Assembly (NCBI GenBank): GCA_013824645.1
Contig: PNOF01000007.1
Coordinates: 1-61,775 of the forward strand
Reading direction: 5' to 3'
Source of the DNA: Syntrophus sp. (in: bacteria)
GTDB taxonomy: Bacteria; Desulfobacterota; Syntrophorhabdia; Syntrophorhabdales; Syntrophorhabdaceae
Length of the DNA: 61,775 bases
Shown: positions 18,595 to 27,746 of the stretch, piece by piece
How positions within the stretch are numbered: position 1 is the first letter of the stretch
How the letters are laid out: each line of letters opens with the position of its first letter
The notes under the pieces: generated by a model
Databases searched by the model: none
What the model was told of the DNA's origin: nothing
The model's input: the letters and a program-made list of their open reading frames with translations, nothing else
Translations under genes and position numbers: made by a program

Positions 18595-18768
18595 ATGGCC
18601 GATACAAAGATCATCCTCCTCGTAGAATTAGTGGCAAAAATTTACTTTCTTAAGAACTTCCTCGCCATCTCTCAAAAGCGAGAAGAAAAAGCAGGAAAGG
18701 CGCGAATATGGTTGAAAATGGGTTTGTCATACGACAGATGGCGAAGGATGATGTTGAACTTGCTGTAG
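18595..18768 (+). CDS. Possible 57-residue protein overlapping the GNAT gene
   Basis: An ATG at 18595 follows a perfect AGGAGG site with 7 bases of spacing. The frame runs 57 codons (MADTKIILLVELVAKIYFLK...), with a hydrophobic N-terminal half and a basic C-terminal half. Its end overlaps the downstream GNAT gene by 61 bases in another frame. It could be a short membrane peptide or an upstream coupling ORF. No family is recognised. Confidence 0.35.
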   Translation: MADTKIILLVELVAKIYFLKNFLAISQKREEKAGKARIWLKMGLSYDRWRRMMLNLL

Positions 18769-19553
18769 GCTGGGCAGCCCAGGAGGGTTGGAACCCTGGG
18801 TTGAATGATGCAGTGTGCTTCTACGGTACGGACCCGCATGGTTTCTTCATCGGAGAACTGAACGGCGAACCGATAGGGTGTATTTCTGCGGTGTCATATG
18901 GAGATTCCTTTGGGTTCATAGGTTTCTATATCATCAGAAAAGAGCTGCGCGGGAAATGGTATGGCGTCGAGCTTGGAAAAAGAGCGATGAGCTATCTTGG
19001 TGCCCGAAACATCGGTATCGACGGTGTGGTGGGGAAGATAAAGAATTATGAGAAGTTCGGTTTTACCCTTGCCCACAGGAATATTAGATACGAAGGCAGA
19101 GGGGGAGGATCAGTCTCCACTGGTGTTGTTGAACTAGCAACCATTCCCCTTGAGACCATTGTTTCCTATGATGCCGGTATTTTTCCGGCGCAACGGGCCA
19201 CATTTCTTGAACAATGGATCATCCAGCCGGATGGCGCATCCCTCGGTTTTCTCAAAGATAAGGAACTGAAAGGCTACGGTGTGATACGCCCCTGCAGGAC
19301 AGGGTTCAAAATAGGTCCCTTATTCGCCGATTCCTTTCATATTGCCGAAAGATTGTTTGATGCGTTGAGAGGAAAGGTATCAGCACAGACGCCTGTGATC
19401 CTGGATGTTCCCGCAATAAACCCTGCCGCCCTTGCGCTCGTACGAGACCACGACATGACGCCCGTATTTGAAACAGGCAGGATGTACAATAAAGAAATGC
19501 CTGCTGTTCCCATAGAGAAGGTATTCGGAATCACGAGTTTTGAACTCGGCTAA
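18708..19553 (+). CDS. GNAT family acetyltransferase with C-terminal YitH/HolE-type domain
   Basis: The 281-residue protein has two halves. The N-terminal GNAT fold (about 1-125) contains IGCISAVSYGDSFGFIGFYIIRKELRGK, where the acetyl-CoA loop appears as RKELRGKWYG. The C-terminal half (about 150-275) resembles the second domain of YitH-like GNATs (Acetyltransf_18 type), including LEQWIIQPDGASLGFL and GYGVIRPCRTGFKIGPLFAD. Substrate unknown. An AGGAAAGG site precedes the ATG. Probably independent of murJ. Confidence 0.87.
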   Translation: MVENGFVIRQMAKDDVELAVGWAAQEGWNPGLNDAVCFYGTDPHGFFIGELNGEPIGCISAVSYGDSFGFIGFYIIRKELRGKWYGVELGKRAMSYLGARNIGIDGVVGKIKNYEKFGFTLAHRNIRYEGRGGGSVSTGVVELATIPLETIVSYDAGIFPAQRATFLEQWIIQPDGASLGFLKDKELKGYGVIRPCRTGFKIGPLFADSFHIAERLFDALRGKVSAQTPVILDVPAINPAALALVRDHDMTPVFETGRMYNKEMPAVPIEKVFGITSFELG

Positions 19554-20230
19554 GGGGAGGTAAAGCTGCGAAGTTTCTGCCTAAAGTCCGCCGTAACTTC
19601 CTGAGAGAAAGACTTTGCTATTTCCTTTCAATTAGAGGATAAAGAACCGCTTAGATTGACTATAACATGTGACTGATTTGGGTTAAGAGAGTTCCTCTTC
19701 GCAAAATAGTAAAAACAGTTAACTGGACTCTATCAGGATAAAAATAAATCTATTGATGGATAACTTTCTTTCCATCCGTAATCCTCAATTATGACAACCA
19801 ACCGCCGCTGAACAATTTAGGTGCACATTTTTTATTTGCTGCTTCCTCGAGTTTTTGCCATATCCTGTCGATATCCAACGTTACAAATGGCATTCAATAA
19901 TTCTTTAAGCGGCGAATCGCTATTGCTTGACTTCCTGCCATCGAAGCACTCGTTCAGCCTCGGGTTTTTAACCATACAATCGGCACGTTCGTATTGATAG
20001 TTTGCTTTTCTCGTGTTATTCATATCGTATGCTGAAAAGAAAATTCCTATCAGTTCATGAGGAAGATCAACATGGTATGTCAACTTTGGTGTCCACTAAA
20101 AGCAGCATACTGCAAGCTATGAGGTTAGTAGAAAAACACAAATATGTGTTGGAGTGGACAAATGACCGCTAAGAGGGCTGTGCAGACGTTATTCATGAAT
20201 ATTGAAATAAAACAACTTGGAGGATTGCTA
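19554..20230. other. Gap of about 680 bases without a confident gene
   Basis: The region is AT-rich and separates the core block from the accessory island. The minus strand has an 83-residue frame at 19832-20083 (MTYHVDLPHELIGIFF...) with four cysteines. It has no ribosome binding site and no recognised family, so it may be a remnant or a chance frame. No hairpin terminator with a T tract was found after the GNAT gene. Confidence 0.4.
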
Positions 20231-21007
20231 ATGCGAATAACACGCTTGATAATTATCTTATCAATACTCTTTCTCACCATAATACCCCGGTTTGTCAACG
20301 CCCAGAGTATTCCCGAAGATGCCCGCCGGCACATGGCACGGGGTCTGGCGGCGGTGGAGGTGGCAAAGTCACCGGTGGAACTTGAAGACGCGATAAAGGA
20401 ATTCCAAGAGGCATCCCGCCTTGCCCCCACTTGGCCCGATCCTTACTATAACCTTGGGCTTACCCAGGAAAAGGCAGGAAAACTGAAAGAAGCTGTTGCG
20501 AGCCTCAAGCAGTACCTCCGCCTTGCACCCAATGTCCCGGACGCCTCAAAAATACAGGAACAGATCTACAAACTTGAGTATAAGGCAGAACAGGTCATTA
20601 CCGATGAGGACGCCCTGAATATCTTTGCTTCATTGGCCGACAGCAACCAGTGGCAACTAAACGGTATCACTAATGCAAATGTGTTCTCAAGAGACATTGG
20701 GTGGGTAAAATCGTTTAGCAGGAGTTCTAAACCGGGATTTCAAAACCATTTATTTTTTGAATTCAATAGCGGCAGCTGTTGTCCTACTCTAAACGGGGTT
20801 TGTCCGGGATCCGCTTTGCCTATTGGCAAAGCCGTTGAATTTCAAACTTTTTACTGCGCGTGTGAAGATGGGGGATGTCTATCGACATATAACTATCGTC
20901 TCGACATTATGTCGCGAAATAGAGTTAAAATGTTCCTTAGAGTTGATAGAACTAAAAAGTTCGGAGGTGGAACGAGTGAAGCCTCATACGAATTTATACG
21001 GCGCTGA
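20231..21007 (+). CDS. Exported TPR protein with C-terminal beta domain (copy 1)
   Basis: Begins at an ATG with a GGAGG site 8 bases upstream. The signal peptide is MRITRLIIILSILFLTIIPR, cleaved near VNAQ. Two to three TPR motifs follow (about residues 30-115: PDPYYNLGLTQEKAGKLKEA). The last 125 residues, starting near EQVITDEDALNIF, form a beta-rich domain of unknown family with six cysteines (GSCCPTLNGVC; YCACEDGGC). The next gene is a clear paralogue. It is the first gene of the accessory island and probably acts in the periplasm or at the cell surface. Confidence 0.78.
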   Translation: MRITRLIIILSILFLTIIPRFVNAQSIPEDARRHMARGLAAVEVAKSPVELEDAIKEFQEASRLAPTWPDPYYNLGLTQEKAGKLKEAVASLKQYLRLAPNVPDASKIQEQIYKLEYKAEQVITDEDALNIFASLADSNQWQLNGITNANVFSRDIGWVKSFSRSSKPGFQNHLFFEFNSGSCCPTLNGVCPGSALPIGKAVEFQTFYCACEDGGCLSTYNYRLDIMSRNRVKMFLRVDRTKKFGGGTSEASYEFIRR

Positions 21008-21061
21008 TCAACATGAACATGACCTTGATCATTCCGATTTAGTTCAAAAAGAGCAGATATC

Positions 21062-21832
21062 ATGAATAAAAAGCTAGTTTATGGCCTACTGGCAACGACC
21101 GTTTTTATCTGTCTGGCAATACTGAGCTGGGCAGCCACCGTGCCTAAGGAAGCCCAGCGACACTTTGACCGCGGCCTAGCGGCCGTTGAAGTGGCCAAAA
21201 CGCCTGAGGATTATGCACAGGCGATCGAGGAATTCCGGAAGGCCCAGGCGCTGGCCCCTGATTGGCCTGACGTCTATTACAATCTTGGCTTGGTTCAGGA
21301 AAAGGCGGGAAAATACGGTGATGCGGTAGTGAATTTAAAAAAATATCTACAGCTTGCTCCTAATTTAAATGAGGCCGCCGAGGTAAAAAGCCTTATCAAT
21401 AAACTGGAATTCAAGGCCGAACAGGAAATCACCAAAAAAGTAGCTTTGGATATCTATGGTTCATTGTCAGATTCGACAAAATGGCGGTTTGTCGGAGAAC
21501 CATCCGCATACAAGAACTGGGTAAAAGGTTTTAGAAGAGACGGTGATCGAATATTAATGACTTATGATTATCGTAATGACCTGGGTAGGTGGACAACAGG
21601 CACTACTTATAGCGATGAACTTTCAGACAAGACATTAACCTTAAAGTATAAAATATGGTTTCCCAATTTTTGCCCCAGTCCGGATTGTGGTGTGTTTGCA
21701 CAATATAATTTTGAAATTGTGTCTAAGAATAAAGTGCAAGTAAAAGCTGTGGAAGTATACCCAGAAATTAGACCGTATGTTGAACAAAAAACTGAACATC
21801 TTACATTTGAATATATAAGAATACAAATGTAA
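21062..21832 (+). CDS. Exported TPR protein with C-terminal beta domain (copy 2)
   Basis: The 256-residue paralogue of the preceding gene has the same plan: signal peptide (cleavage near SWA-A, residue 22-24), TPR motifs (PDVYYNLGLVQEKAGKYGDA), then a beta domain (from EQEITKKVALDIYGSLSDS). The TPR and linker parts of the two proteins are close, while the terminal beta domains have diverged. Copy 2 keeps only two of the cysteines (FCPSPDCG). This indicates an old tandem duplication with faster change in the presumed ligand-facing part. Function unknown. Confidence 0.78.
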   Translation: MNKKLVYGLLATTVFICLAILSWAATVPKEAQRHFDRGLAAVEVAKTPEDYAQAIEEFRKAQALAPDWPDVYYNLGLVQEKAGKYGDAVVNLKKYLQLAPNLNEAAEVKSLINKLEFKAEQEITKKVALDIYGSLSDSTKWRFVGEPSAYKNWVKGFRRDGDRILMTYDYRNDLGRWTTGTTYSDELSDKTLTLKYKIWFPNFCPSPDCGVFAQYNFEIVSKNKVQVKAVEVYPEIRPYVEQKTEHLTFEYIRIQM

Positions 21833-21931
21833 GATGTTAATATTTAATTGACATACAAGACCGATCTTATAATAGTTCAAGTATGAATAAGCAATGTCTT
21901 ATCAACTTGGGTACACCATCTGGAGGGAATT

Positions 21932-22774
21932 ATGCGGTGTCATGGAAAAATATTTTCTGCTCTAGTTCTGGCCGGTCTGCTGTTTCCGCACGGTGTGCAG
22001 GCATTGACTATGTACCCCCCTTTGCCGCGTGATTGTGCGGAGGCAGAAAAAGCGGAGGATCCGCAGGCCAAGGTAAATTTATACACGCGTTGTTTGGATG
22101 GGGACAATAAGGACGGCAGACAACTTGAGAAAAATAAGCGCTATGAGATGCATTTTCATCGTGCCAATGCGTTGTTCGAACTGCGCCGCTACGCGGAAGC
22201 GCTTGTTGACTATGACCGGTTTATTGCCAACAGTTACGGTGGCCATGTTTGGGCGCTGCACCAGCGTGGTTTGACACACCAGGCGATGGGGCAACGTCAG
22301 CTTGCTCTTGCTGATTTCAATCAGGCATTGGAGGGCAATTCCGGTGCAGTCGATGTGCGCTTTGATCGCGGCCAGCTTCTTGCCGCGATGGGTCAGTACG
22401 AGCCGGCGCTTAAAGACTTGCGCAGGGCTGAAACATTAGCTGCAAAATATTCATCAACAAACCTTGCTGCATTCGCAAACGCGCTGGCCTGGTTACTGGC
22501 GACCTGTCCCGACGCAGGAATTCATGATGGCCAGGAGGCGGTACGCTTTGCACTCAAGGCGGTGAGCATTGACAGAAATGCCCAATACCTTGACACACTG
22601 GCGGCCGCGCAGGCAAGGAAAGGCGATTTCAAGCAGGCGGTTGAAACACAGCAGGCGGCGCTGGATTTGCTGCGAAAAGACAAGGCAGTACAGGAGGAAA
22701 CCGTCAAGGAATTTACCACCCGCCTTAGCTTGTACACAGCGGGTAAGCCTTACACGCAGCATCGATCGGAATAA
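21932..22774 (+). CDS. Exported TPR protein
   Basis: The 280-residue protein has a signal peptide (MRCHGKIFSALVLAGLLFP, cleaved near VQA) and four TPR-like repeats (about residues 68-225: HFHRANALFELRRYAEALVDYDRF; HQRGLTHQAMGQRQLALADF). It resembles housekeeping periplasmic TPR proteins of Gammaproteobacteria more than its neighbours. Its DNA is more GC-rich, with repeated GCG/GCC alanine codons, unlike the AT-rich genes around it, which suggests separate acquisition. A GGAGGG site precedes the ATG. The partner is unknown. Confidence 0.8.
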   Translation: MRCHGKIFSALVLAGLLFPHGVQALTMYPPLPRDCAEAEKAEDPQAKVNLYTRCLDGDNKDGRQLEKNKRYEMHFHRANALFELRRYAEALVDYDRFIANSYGGHVWALHQRGLTHQAMGQRQLALADFNQALEGNSGAVDVRFDRGQLLAAMGQYEPALKDLRRAETLAAKYSSTNLAAFANALAWLLATCPDAGIHDGQEAVRFALKAVSIDRNAQYLDTLAAAQARKGDFKQAVETQQAALDLLRKDKAVQEETVKEFTTRLSLYTAGKPYTQHRSE

Positions 22775-22812
22775 CCGACGTTGGCTACAAGTACATTATC
22801 CGGGAGGATAAA

Positions 22813-23259
22813 GTGAAAAGGACATTAGTTGTGAAAACTCTGCTGTTGGTAACACTTCTCTCTCTTTTGTTAATCAGTTTCGAGGCTTTTGCAAAAGGCT
22901 TCAAGGTGGAAGATGGTCAAATGGCATACGTTACCAAAATCGTCACTGCTGAAAATGTAAAAGGAGTGGAAGTCAGGCTGGCAATATTGCTTCGGGTTGA
23001 TTGTAATGCACATGGCCTATCACTGACCAGCGTCCGGGTTTCCGGGGGTGGCGACGGATGGCGTGATAAATACTTTTTTGATTCGGGTGGGATAATTGCG
23101 ACACAAAAGCTTTGTCCTCGGGATGAGTCGGTGATGGAGACGATCTACTCCAACCCGGTCTTTATCAAATCTTTTACAAACAAAAACGTAAATAATAAGG
23201 TCGATGTTACAATTGTCATTCCTGCTGGATATCAACTGGAAGTAAAAGAGGTCAAGTAG
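22813..23259 (+). CDS. Exported hypothetical protein
   Basis: Starts with GTG after a GGGAGG site. The 148 residues have a signal peptide (MKRTLVVKTLLLVTLLSLLL, cleaved near AFA-K) and a beta-rich mature part with two cysteines (RVDCNAHG, TQKLCPRD) that could form a disulfide. No family is recognised. It follows the TPR gene by 38 bases and may be co-transcribed with it. Confidence 0.65.
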   Translation: MKRTLVVKTLLLVTLLSLLLISFEAFAKGFKVEDGQMAYVTKIVTAENVKGVEVRLAILLRVDCNAHGLSLTSVRVSGGGDGWRDKYFFDSGGIIATQKLCPRDESVMETIYSNPVFIKSFTNKNVNNKVDVTIVIPAGYQLEVKEVK

Positions 23260-23332
23260 TCTGCTTCAGGTAACTGAAAATGACAGGTTTGAGGAAGCTG
23301 GAAAACTGACCTGTCAACCAAGTGAGGAAAAG

Positions 23333-24034
23333 ATGAAAAATACGAAAGTGCTTTATAAGGTTGTTGTTTTTGCAATATTGATGATATTGGTTATGATGTT
23401 TTCAGACATAGCACAGGTAGGCAGCACACCGCTGCACAGGGCAGCCGAATATGACAAGAAGGAAGTGGTTGAGCTGTTAAAGAAGCAAGGGAAAAGGGAT
23501 GTCACCCATGTGGCAGATGTCAAGCAGTCAGACATCAACGCCAGGTACGAAGAGGGCAAGTCTCCCCTGGAGTTAGCCATCTACCGCAACAGTAAGGAAA
23601 CGGTCGAGTCGCTGATCTCCCAAGGTGCAGACATAAACGCTAAAAACAAATATGGTAAAACGCCGCTGCACAATGCCGTCGCAGCGAACAAAATGGAAAT
23701 GCTTGAACTGTTAATAGCCAAAGGTGCAGACATAAACGCCAAGGACAAAGATGACTATAGGCCGCTGCTCGATGCTGTTATAAAGGGCAATAAAAAAATG
23801 ACTGTGCTGTTAATCACCAAAGGCGCTGATATTAACGCCAAAAACAGTAATGGCGATACGCCGCTGCACTATGCCGCCAGATTTGGCAAAAAAGAAATAG
23901 CTGCGTTGTTAATCACAAAAGGTGCGGACATAAACGCCAAGAACACATATGGCGAGACGCCGCTGTACGGGGCCGTCAAGGATAATAAAAAGGAAATAGC
24001 TGCGTTGTTAAGAAAGCATGGGGCGAAGGAATGA
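23333..24034 (+). CDS. Exported ankyrin-repeat protein
   Basis: The 233-residue protein has a hydrophobic N-terminus (residues 8-26), probably a signal peptide or anchor, then about six ankyrin repeats filling residues 30-233 (TPLHNAVAANKMEMLELLIAKGADINAK pattern). The repeats are very regular from residue 100 on. No catalytic domain is present, so it is a binding protein. A longer paralogue lies at 26065-27531. AGTGAGG precedes the ATG. Confidence 0.85.
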   Translation: MKNTKVLYKVVVFAILMILVMMFSDIAQVGSTPLHRAAEYDKKEVVELLKKQGKRDVTHVADVKQSDINARYEEGKSPLELAIYRNSKETVESLISQGADINAKNKYGKTPLHNAVAANKMEMLELLIAKGADINAKDKDDYRPLLDAVIKGNKKMTVLLITKGADINAKNSNGDTPLHYAARFGKKEIAALLITKGADINAKNTYGETPLYGAVKDNKKEIAALLRKHGAKE

Positions 24035-24133
24035 TAGAGAATTACATTATCATTAAATCAGGTTAATTCCAGCAATGGAACCTTTTTGATTCAGGCTGTG
24101 TCTAATGACTATGAACAAATGGAGGATCAGGTA

Positions 24134-24844
24134 ATGAAAAAGATTATTGTCTTAATGTTTTCAGCTGTCCTATGTCTGTCTGTGACTGGAAATTGTTATT
24201 CTTCCGAGTCTCAGATGACACAGCCTACAGCAAAAGAAACGCCGGTATTATATGATCCTTTTGACAGGGAGAATCCTGTGGTAAAGTTGCCCGGCATGGC
24301 ATTAACTTATGTGCGTGGCCGTGACCGCGGAGAGGCGATATTCTTTGATGGTAAAACCTATTTGCAGGAGCCGGCCTTAACATTTATTCCTGCCGGACGA
24401 AACTGGGTAGAGGGGACAATAGAATTCTGGATTAAACCGAAGGAGTACCCTTTGCCTCCTCAAAACTCGCACATAGTCTTGTTCAACTGGTTCTATTTCC
24501 CGAAGCCTGATTCGGGCTATGTCGGAAACATTTCGATCACACCAGAGGGAAAGATTATGGACAACTGCGGCTGGGAGTGGGGCGGCGGCAATCCGCCGGT
24601 AATTACTTCCAGGCATTCCGCGCCGTTGAATACATGGACGCATGTCGCCGTTATATGGAGCAAGGCAGAAAGATACACCAGAATATACATTAACAACAAA
24701 CTGGATGCGGAAATCGAAACGTATTGCGCCCCGGGAAGTAACGGTGTTATCTATCCGTGGCTGGCGGGATACGGCGGTTTTGTCGGGGCACTGGATGAAT
24801 TTAAGATCTACAAAATACCAGTGGCCCCGCCTTTTTATAAATAA
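24134..24844 (+). CDS. Exported LamG/concanavalin-like domain protein
   Basis: I start it at MKKIIVLMFSAVLCLS (ATG 24134), which follows GGAGGATCAGGTA; the upstream frame lacks features. The 236-residue protein has a signal peptide, then a single laminin-G-like lectin fold (about 40-230), shown by GEAIFFDGKTYLQ, GTIEFWIKP, LNTWTHVAVIWSKAERYTRIYINNK and GALDEFKIYKIPV. Such domains bind glycans or proteins, often on the cell surface. No enzyme domain is attached. Confidence 0.85.
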   Translation: MKKIIVLMFSAVLCLSVTGNCYSSESQMTQPTAKETPVLYDPFDRENPVVKLPGMALTYVRGRDRGEAIFFDGKTYLQEPALTFIPAGRNWVEGTIEFWIKPKEYPLPPQNSHIVLFNWFYFPKPDSGYVGNISITPEGKIMDNCGWEWGGGNPPVITSRHSAPLNTWTHVAVIWSKAERYTRIYINNKLDAEIETYCAPGSNGVIYPWLAGYGGFVGALDEFKIYKIPVAPPFYK

Positions 24845-24861
24845 AGATTACGATTAATTGA

Positions 24862-25014
24862 GGCCAGCCGGGACTGCATAATGCTGTAGAGGAAGTTGAA
24901 GTAGAGGTTGCCTCAAGGACACTTGTAAAGCTAAGGCTAAAGGTACTCAGAGGAGGGTATGGTGCAGAAATTGCTACCGGGGATAATTTCTCGTACACCA
25001 TCCGGAAGAAATAA
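24862..25014 (+). pseudogene. Possible C-terminal gene remnant
   Basis: An open frame of 50 codons lies between stop codons at 24859 and 25012 and has no start codon in a sensible place. It reads like coding sequence (EEVEVEVASRTLVKLRLKVL, ending DNFSYTIRKK). It may be the decayed tail of another exported beta-sheet protein of the island. The rest of the gap between 24845 and 25082 shows nothing. Confidence 0.25.
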
Positions 25015-25082
25015 CTGACAGAAACAAACGTGGAACTTTATTTGTTATAGATTTATAATAATAGCAGTGAGGAGTGTTACAC

Positions 25083-25313
25083 ATGATAGGGATTGGAATA
25101 TACGAATTAATAGTTGTTCTGATAGTCATTAGTATTCTTGCAATTCCATTCTGGATTATTTCAATTATTGATATCCTGAGAAGCAGGTTTGAAGGCAACG
25201 GTAAGATCATCTGGCTCCTTGTCGTCACCTTCCTGTCTGTTCCGGGCATTATACTTTATAGGGTCATTGGAAAAAAACAGAAAGTCAAAGTTCAGCAAAG
25301 GGATGGAAGATGA
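25083..25313 (+). CDS. Small membrane protein with PLDc_N-like domain
   Basis: The 76-residue protein has two membrane helices (about 5-27 and 43-62) separated by IIDILRSRFEGNGKIIW. This is the arrangement of the 'phospholipase D nuclease N-terminal' (PLDc_N) module found alone in many small proteins. It has no catalytic activity of its own. The GTGAGGAG site favours the ATG at 25083 over the GTG three codons earlier. Its stop overlaps the next start (ATGA), so the two genes are coupled. Confidence 0.8.
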   Translation: MIGIGIYELIVVLIVISILAIPFWIISIIDILRSRFEGNGKIIWLLVVTFLSVPGIILYRVIGKKQKVKVQQRDGR

Positions 25314-25921
25314 AAACAGGATTAAGAACATTGCGTATTCTCGCCATTATTGCCATGATGGGGACAACAATTGTTATGGCAGGGCAGAACCAGACTGCCA
25401 CTGGGGAACAGTATAAGAGCTATGTCATGGATCATAACTATTTCTCTTGTGAGATTCCGATTGGTTGGGGTTTAATGCGGGATGAAGAAAAGGACAAAGA
25501 GTACAATATCTACGAAATATTACTGACTCAGGCATCAGGCGCGTTGATCTATGTTTCTTATTATGCCAAGGACAACGAAGACTTCAACAACTACAAAGAT
25601 TTTCTGAGGCGAAACTCTAAAAATGTCGCAGGCGAAACGCAAAATTCCCGAGAGAAATACGGACCGATTAAGAAGATACAACTTAATGGCGGCAATGGTT
25701 TCGAGCTTGAACGTGAACGATTGATATACTTATCGCCAAAGAGCAAATCCGATTTATCAGAGGCTATTAAGGAACTGCTCTACGTTATTCCCTCAGAGAC
25801 GGGTGGGTTTTACGTTCTGCACTATAAAGCGCCCGGAGCGTATTTTGAAGTCCTTCTTCCTGTTTTTAAGAAGGTGGCAGAAAGCTTCATGCCGCAGAAA
25901 TCAGCACCGTTGGGAAAGTGA
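25310..25921 (+). CDS. Exported PsbP/DcrB-like protein
   Basis: The 203-residue protein has a signal peptide (residues 1-25, cleaved near VMA-G). Its mature domain pattern is that of PsbP/DcrB folds: F-x-CEIPIGWGLM at the first strand, ALIYVSYYAKD, and the closing FEVLLPVFKKVAESF helix. These folds occur in lipoproteins and thylakoid proteins with no single function. It is translationally coupled to the PLDc_N membrane protein, so the two may form a membrane-periplasm pair. The fold call is from pattern only. Confidence 0.65.
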   Translation: MKTGLRTLRILAIIAMMGTTIVMAGQNQTATGEQYKSYVMDHNYFSCEIPIGWGLMRDEEKDKEYNIYEILLTQASGALIYVSYYAKDNEDFNNYKDFLRRNSKNVAGETQNSREKYGPIKKIQLNGGNGFELERERLIYLSPKSKSDLSEAIKELLYVIPSETGGFYVLHYKAPGAYFEVLLPVFKKVAESFMPQKSAPLGK

Positions 25922-26064
25922 CCTTTGTTAGCTTCTTGTCATCCGTAGACGGGACAGATTTCGGGAACAAACATGCGCCATCAATTGTCTAACTGGTGAG
26001 ATCAGGATATTTCCGGCATGAGGACAGAGTTGCATATGTATGACATACTTGAAGGGAGAAAAAG

Positions 26065-27531
26065 ATGAAGAAAATAGCAGTTGCATGTTTGATCACCTTT
26101 GCCTTTTGTTTAATATTCGGCAATAACGAATGCCTTGCAGGAGACAACCCTGAAGCTACGAAGAAGCTTGTAGGACTTATCAAGACTGAACTGGCCGCAA
26201 AACAGATAGATGAGATCAGATCTCTTATTGAACAAGGCGCAAATGTAAACGCAGTTAATCCTAATGGAAGCACGCTCCTGTTGAGCGCAAGTCTAAATGG
26301 TCACCTTGAAATCGTCAAGTTGCTGGTTGAGAAAGGCGCGCAAGTGGATAAGGTGAATAATAATGGAGCTGCGCCGCTTTTTTTTGCCGGCTTGCAAGGC
26401 CATCTTGAAATTGTCAGGATATTGCTCGATAAGGGCGCGCAAGTGGATAAAGAAACAAAGGAAGGTGTTACACCGCTTTACATTGCCAGCCAAAATGGTC
26501 ACCTTGAAATCGTTAAGATACTGCTCGATAAGGGCGCGCAAGTGGATAAGGCAGTGCATGATAGATCTAAACCACTTAGTGACGACGATAAAGACATGTT
26601 CGATCGTTATTTTGCAAAAGCGAAAAAGACGGACAATGCAATATATAATGGAGCCACGCCGCTTATTATTGCCAGCCAAAATGGTCACCTTGAAATCGTT
26701 AAGATACTGCTCGATAAAGGCGCTCAGATCGATAAAGAAACAAAGGAAGGCTTTACACCGCTTTATGTTGCCAGCTCACAAGGACGCCTTGACACTGTCA
26801 AGTTACTACTGGATAAAATGCGCACAATAGACAAAACCGCGCCGTCCAAAGCACTTTTCCAATACCTTAATCGGGGCAATGGAGACCCGAATATAGTCAA
26901 GATGCTCATTGCAGAGGGTGCTGATGTGAATTACAGTGACGAACAATACCATATTACCCTTTTGCATAATGCGTCCCATTACGGACATGCAAATGTCGTC
27001 AAAGTACTGATCGACCACGGTGCAGATATTAATGCAAAGAATGAAGAAGGGAACACGCCCCTGTATGCAGCCGCTCATGAGAAACATGCCGAAGTTGTAA
27101 ACATGCTTATTAAGAAGGGTGCTGACGTGAATACGCGAAATATCTATGGCTACACTCCGCTCAGGGTCGCATGCAGGTCAGGTGCTGTTGATATCGTCCG
27201 TCTTCTTCTGTCAAAAGGCGCGGATGTTAACGTAAAAGACAAAGAAGGAGATAGCCCTCTCCATATTTCTGCAAATCGCGGTGAAAAGGAAATTGCATTA
27301 CTATTAATTGACAAAGGCGCAGATATTAATGTGGCTGGCAAATTTGGCGACAGACCCGTCCATGTCGCTATTGGTTACGGCGACACAGCCTTTGTAAAAC
27401 TGCTCGTTGAAAAAGGCGCTGACCTTAGTTTAAAGAATGATAAAGGCAATACCGCCTACGATCTGGCAGTAAAACGGGGTATTAAGGACATAATCGAAAT
27501 CCTGAAGAAAAAAATAGAGGTTATATCGTGA
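26065..27531 (+). CDS. Exported ankyrin-repeat protein, long
   Basis: The 488-residue protein has a signal peptide (MKKIAVACLITFAFCLIFG, cleaved near CLA-G) and about 13 ankyrin repeats through to residue 480. One repeat is interrupted by an unusual segment (about residues 165-193: AVHDRSKPLSDDDKDMFDRY). Two stretches of 50 identical bases, 26482-26531 and 26668-26717, show that repeat units were copied recently. It is a binding protein of the periplasm or surface with unknown partner. GAAGGGAG precedes the ATG. Confidence 0.88.
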   Translation: MKKIAVACLITFAFCLIFGNNECLAGDNPEATKKLVGLIKTELAAKQIDEIRSLIEQGANVNAVNPNGSTLLLSASLNGHLEIVKLLVEKGAQVDKVNNNGAAPLFFAGLQGHLEIVRILLDKGAQVDKETKEGVTPLYIASQNGHLEIVKILLDKGAQVDKAVHDRSKPLSDDDKDMFDRYFAKAKKTDNAIYNGATPLIIASQNGHLEIVKILLDKGAQIDKETKEGFTPLYVASSQGRLDTVKLLLDKMRTIDKTAPSKALFQYLNRGNGDPNIVKMLIAEGADVNYSDEQYHITLLHNASHYGHANVVKVLIDHGADINAKNEEGNTPLYAAAHEKHAEVVNMLIKKGADVNTRNIYGYTPLRVACRSGAVDIVRLLLSKGADVNVKDKEGDSPLHISANRGEKEIALLLIDKGADINVAGKFGDRPVHVAIGYGDTAFVKLLVEKGADLSLKNDKGNTAYDLAVKRGIKDIIEILKKKIEVIS

Positions 27532-27746
27532 CAAGGGCAACCATCAATTTTTTGTGCTGGAGCAATCATGTTGATTGCGCTGAAACATTCTGGTTCAAAT
27601 CTGCAAGATTGAACGGGCAAAGGGGCTAAGAACAAAAGGGGGTGCTGTATATTGAATGCCGAATTTTATCTTTAAAGATTTAGCGGGAAGTTTGGATGAT
27701 TTTGTTAACATTAATCTTTAACATAAACAAGATTAGGGAGGATAAA

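Noticed and set aside
23333-27531. Repeats in the ankyrin genes as a possible CRISPR-like array
   Set aside because: The repeats are about 99 bases apart, encode ankyrin units in frame, and have no spacers.
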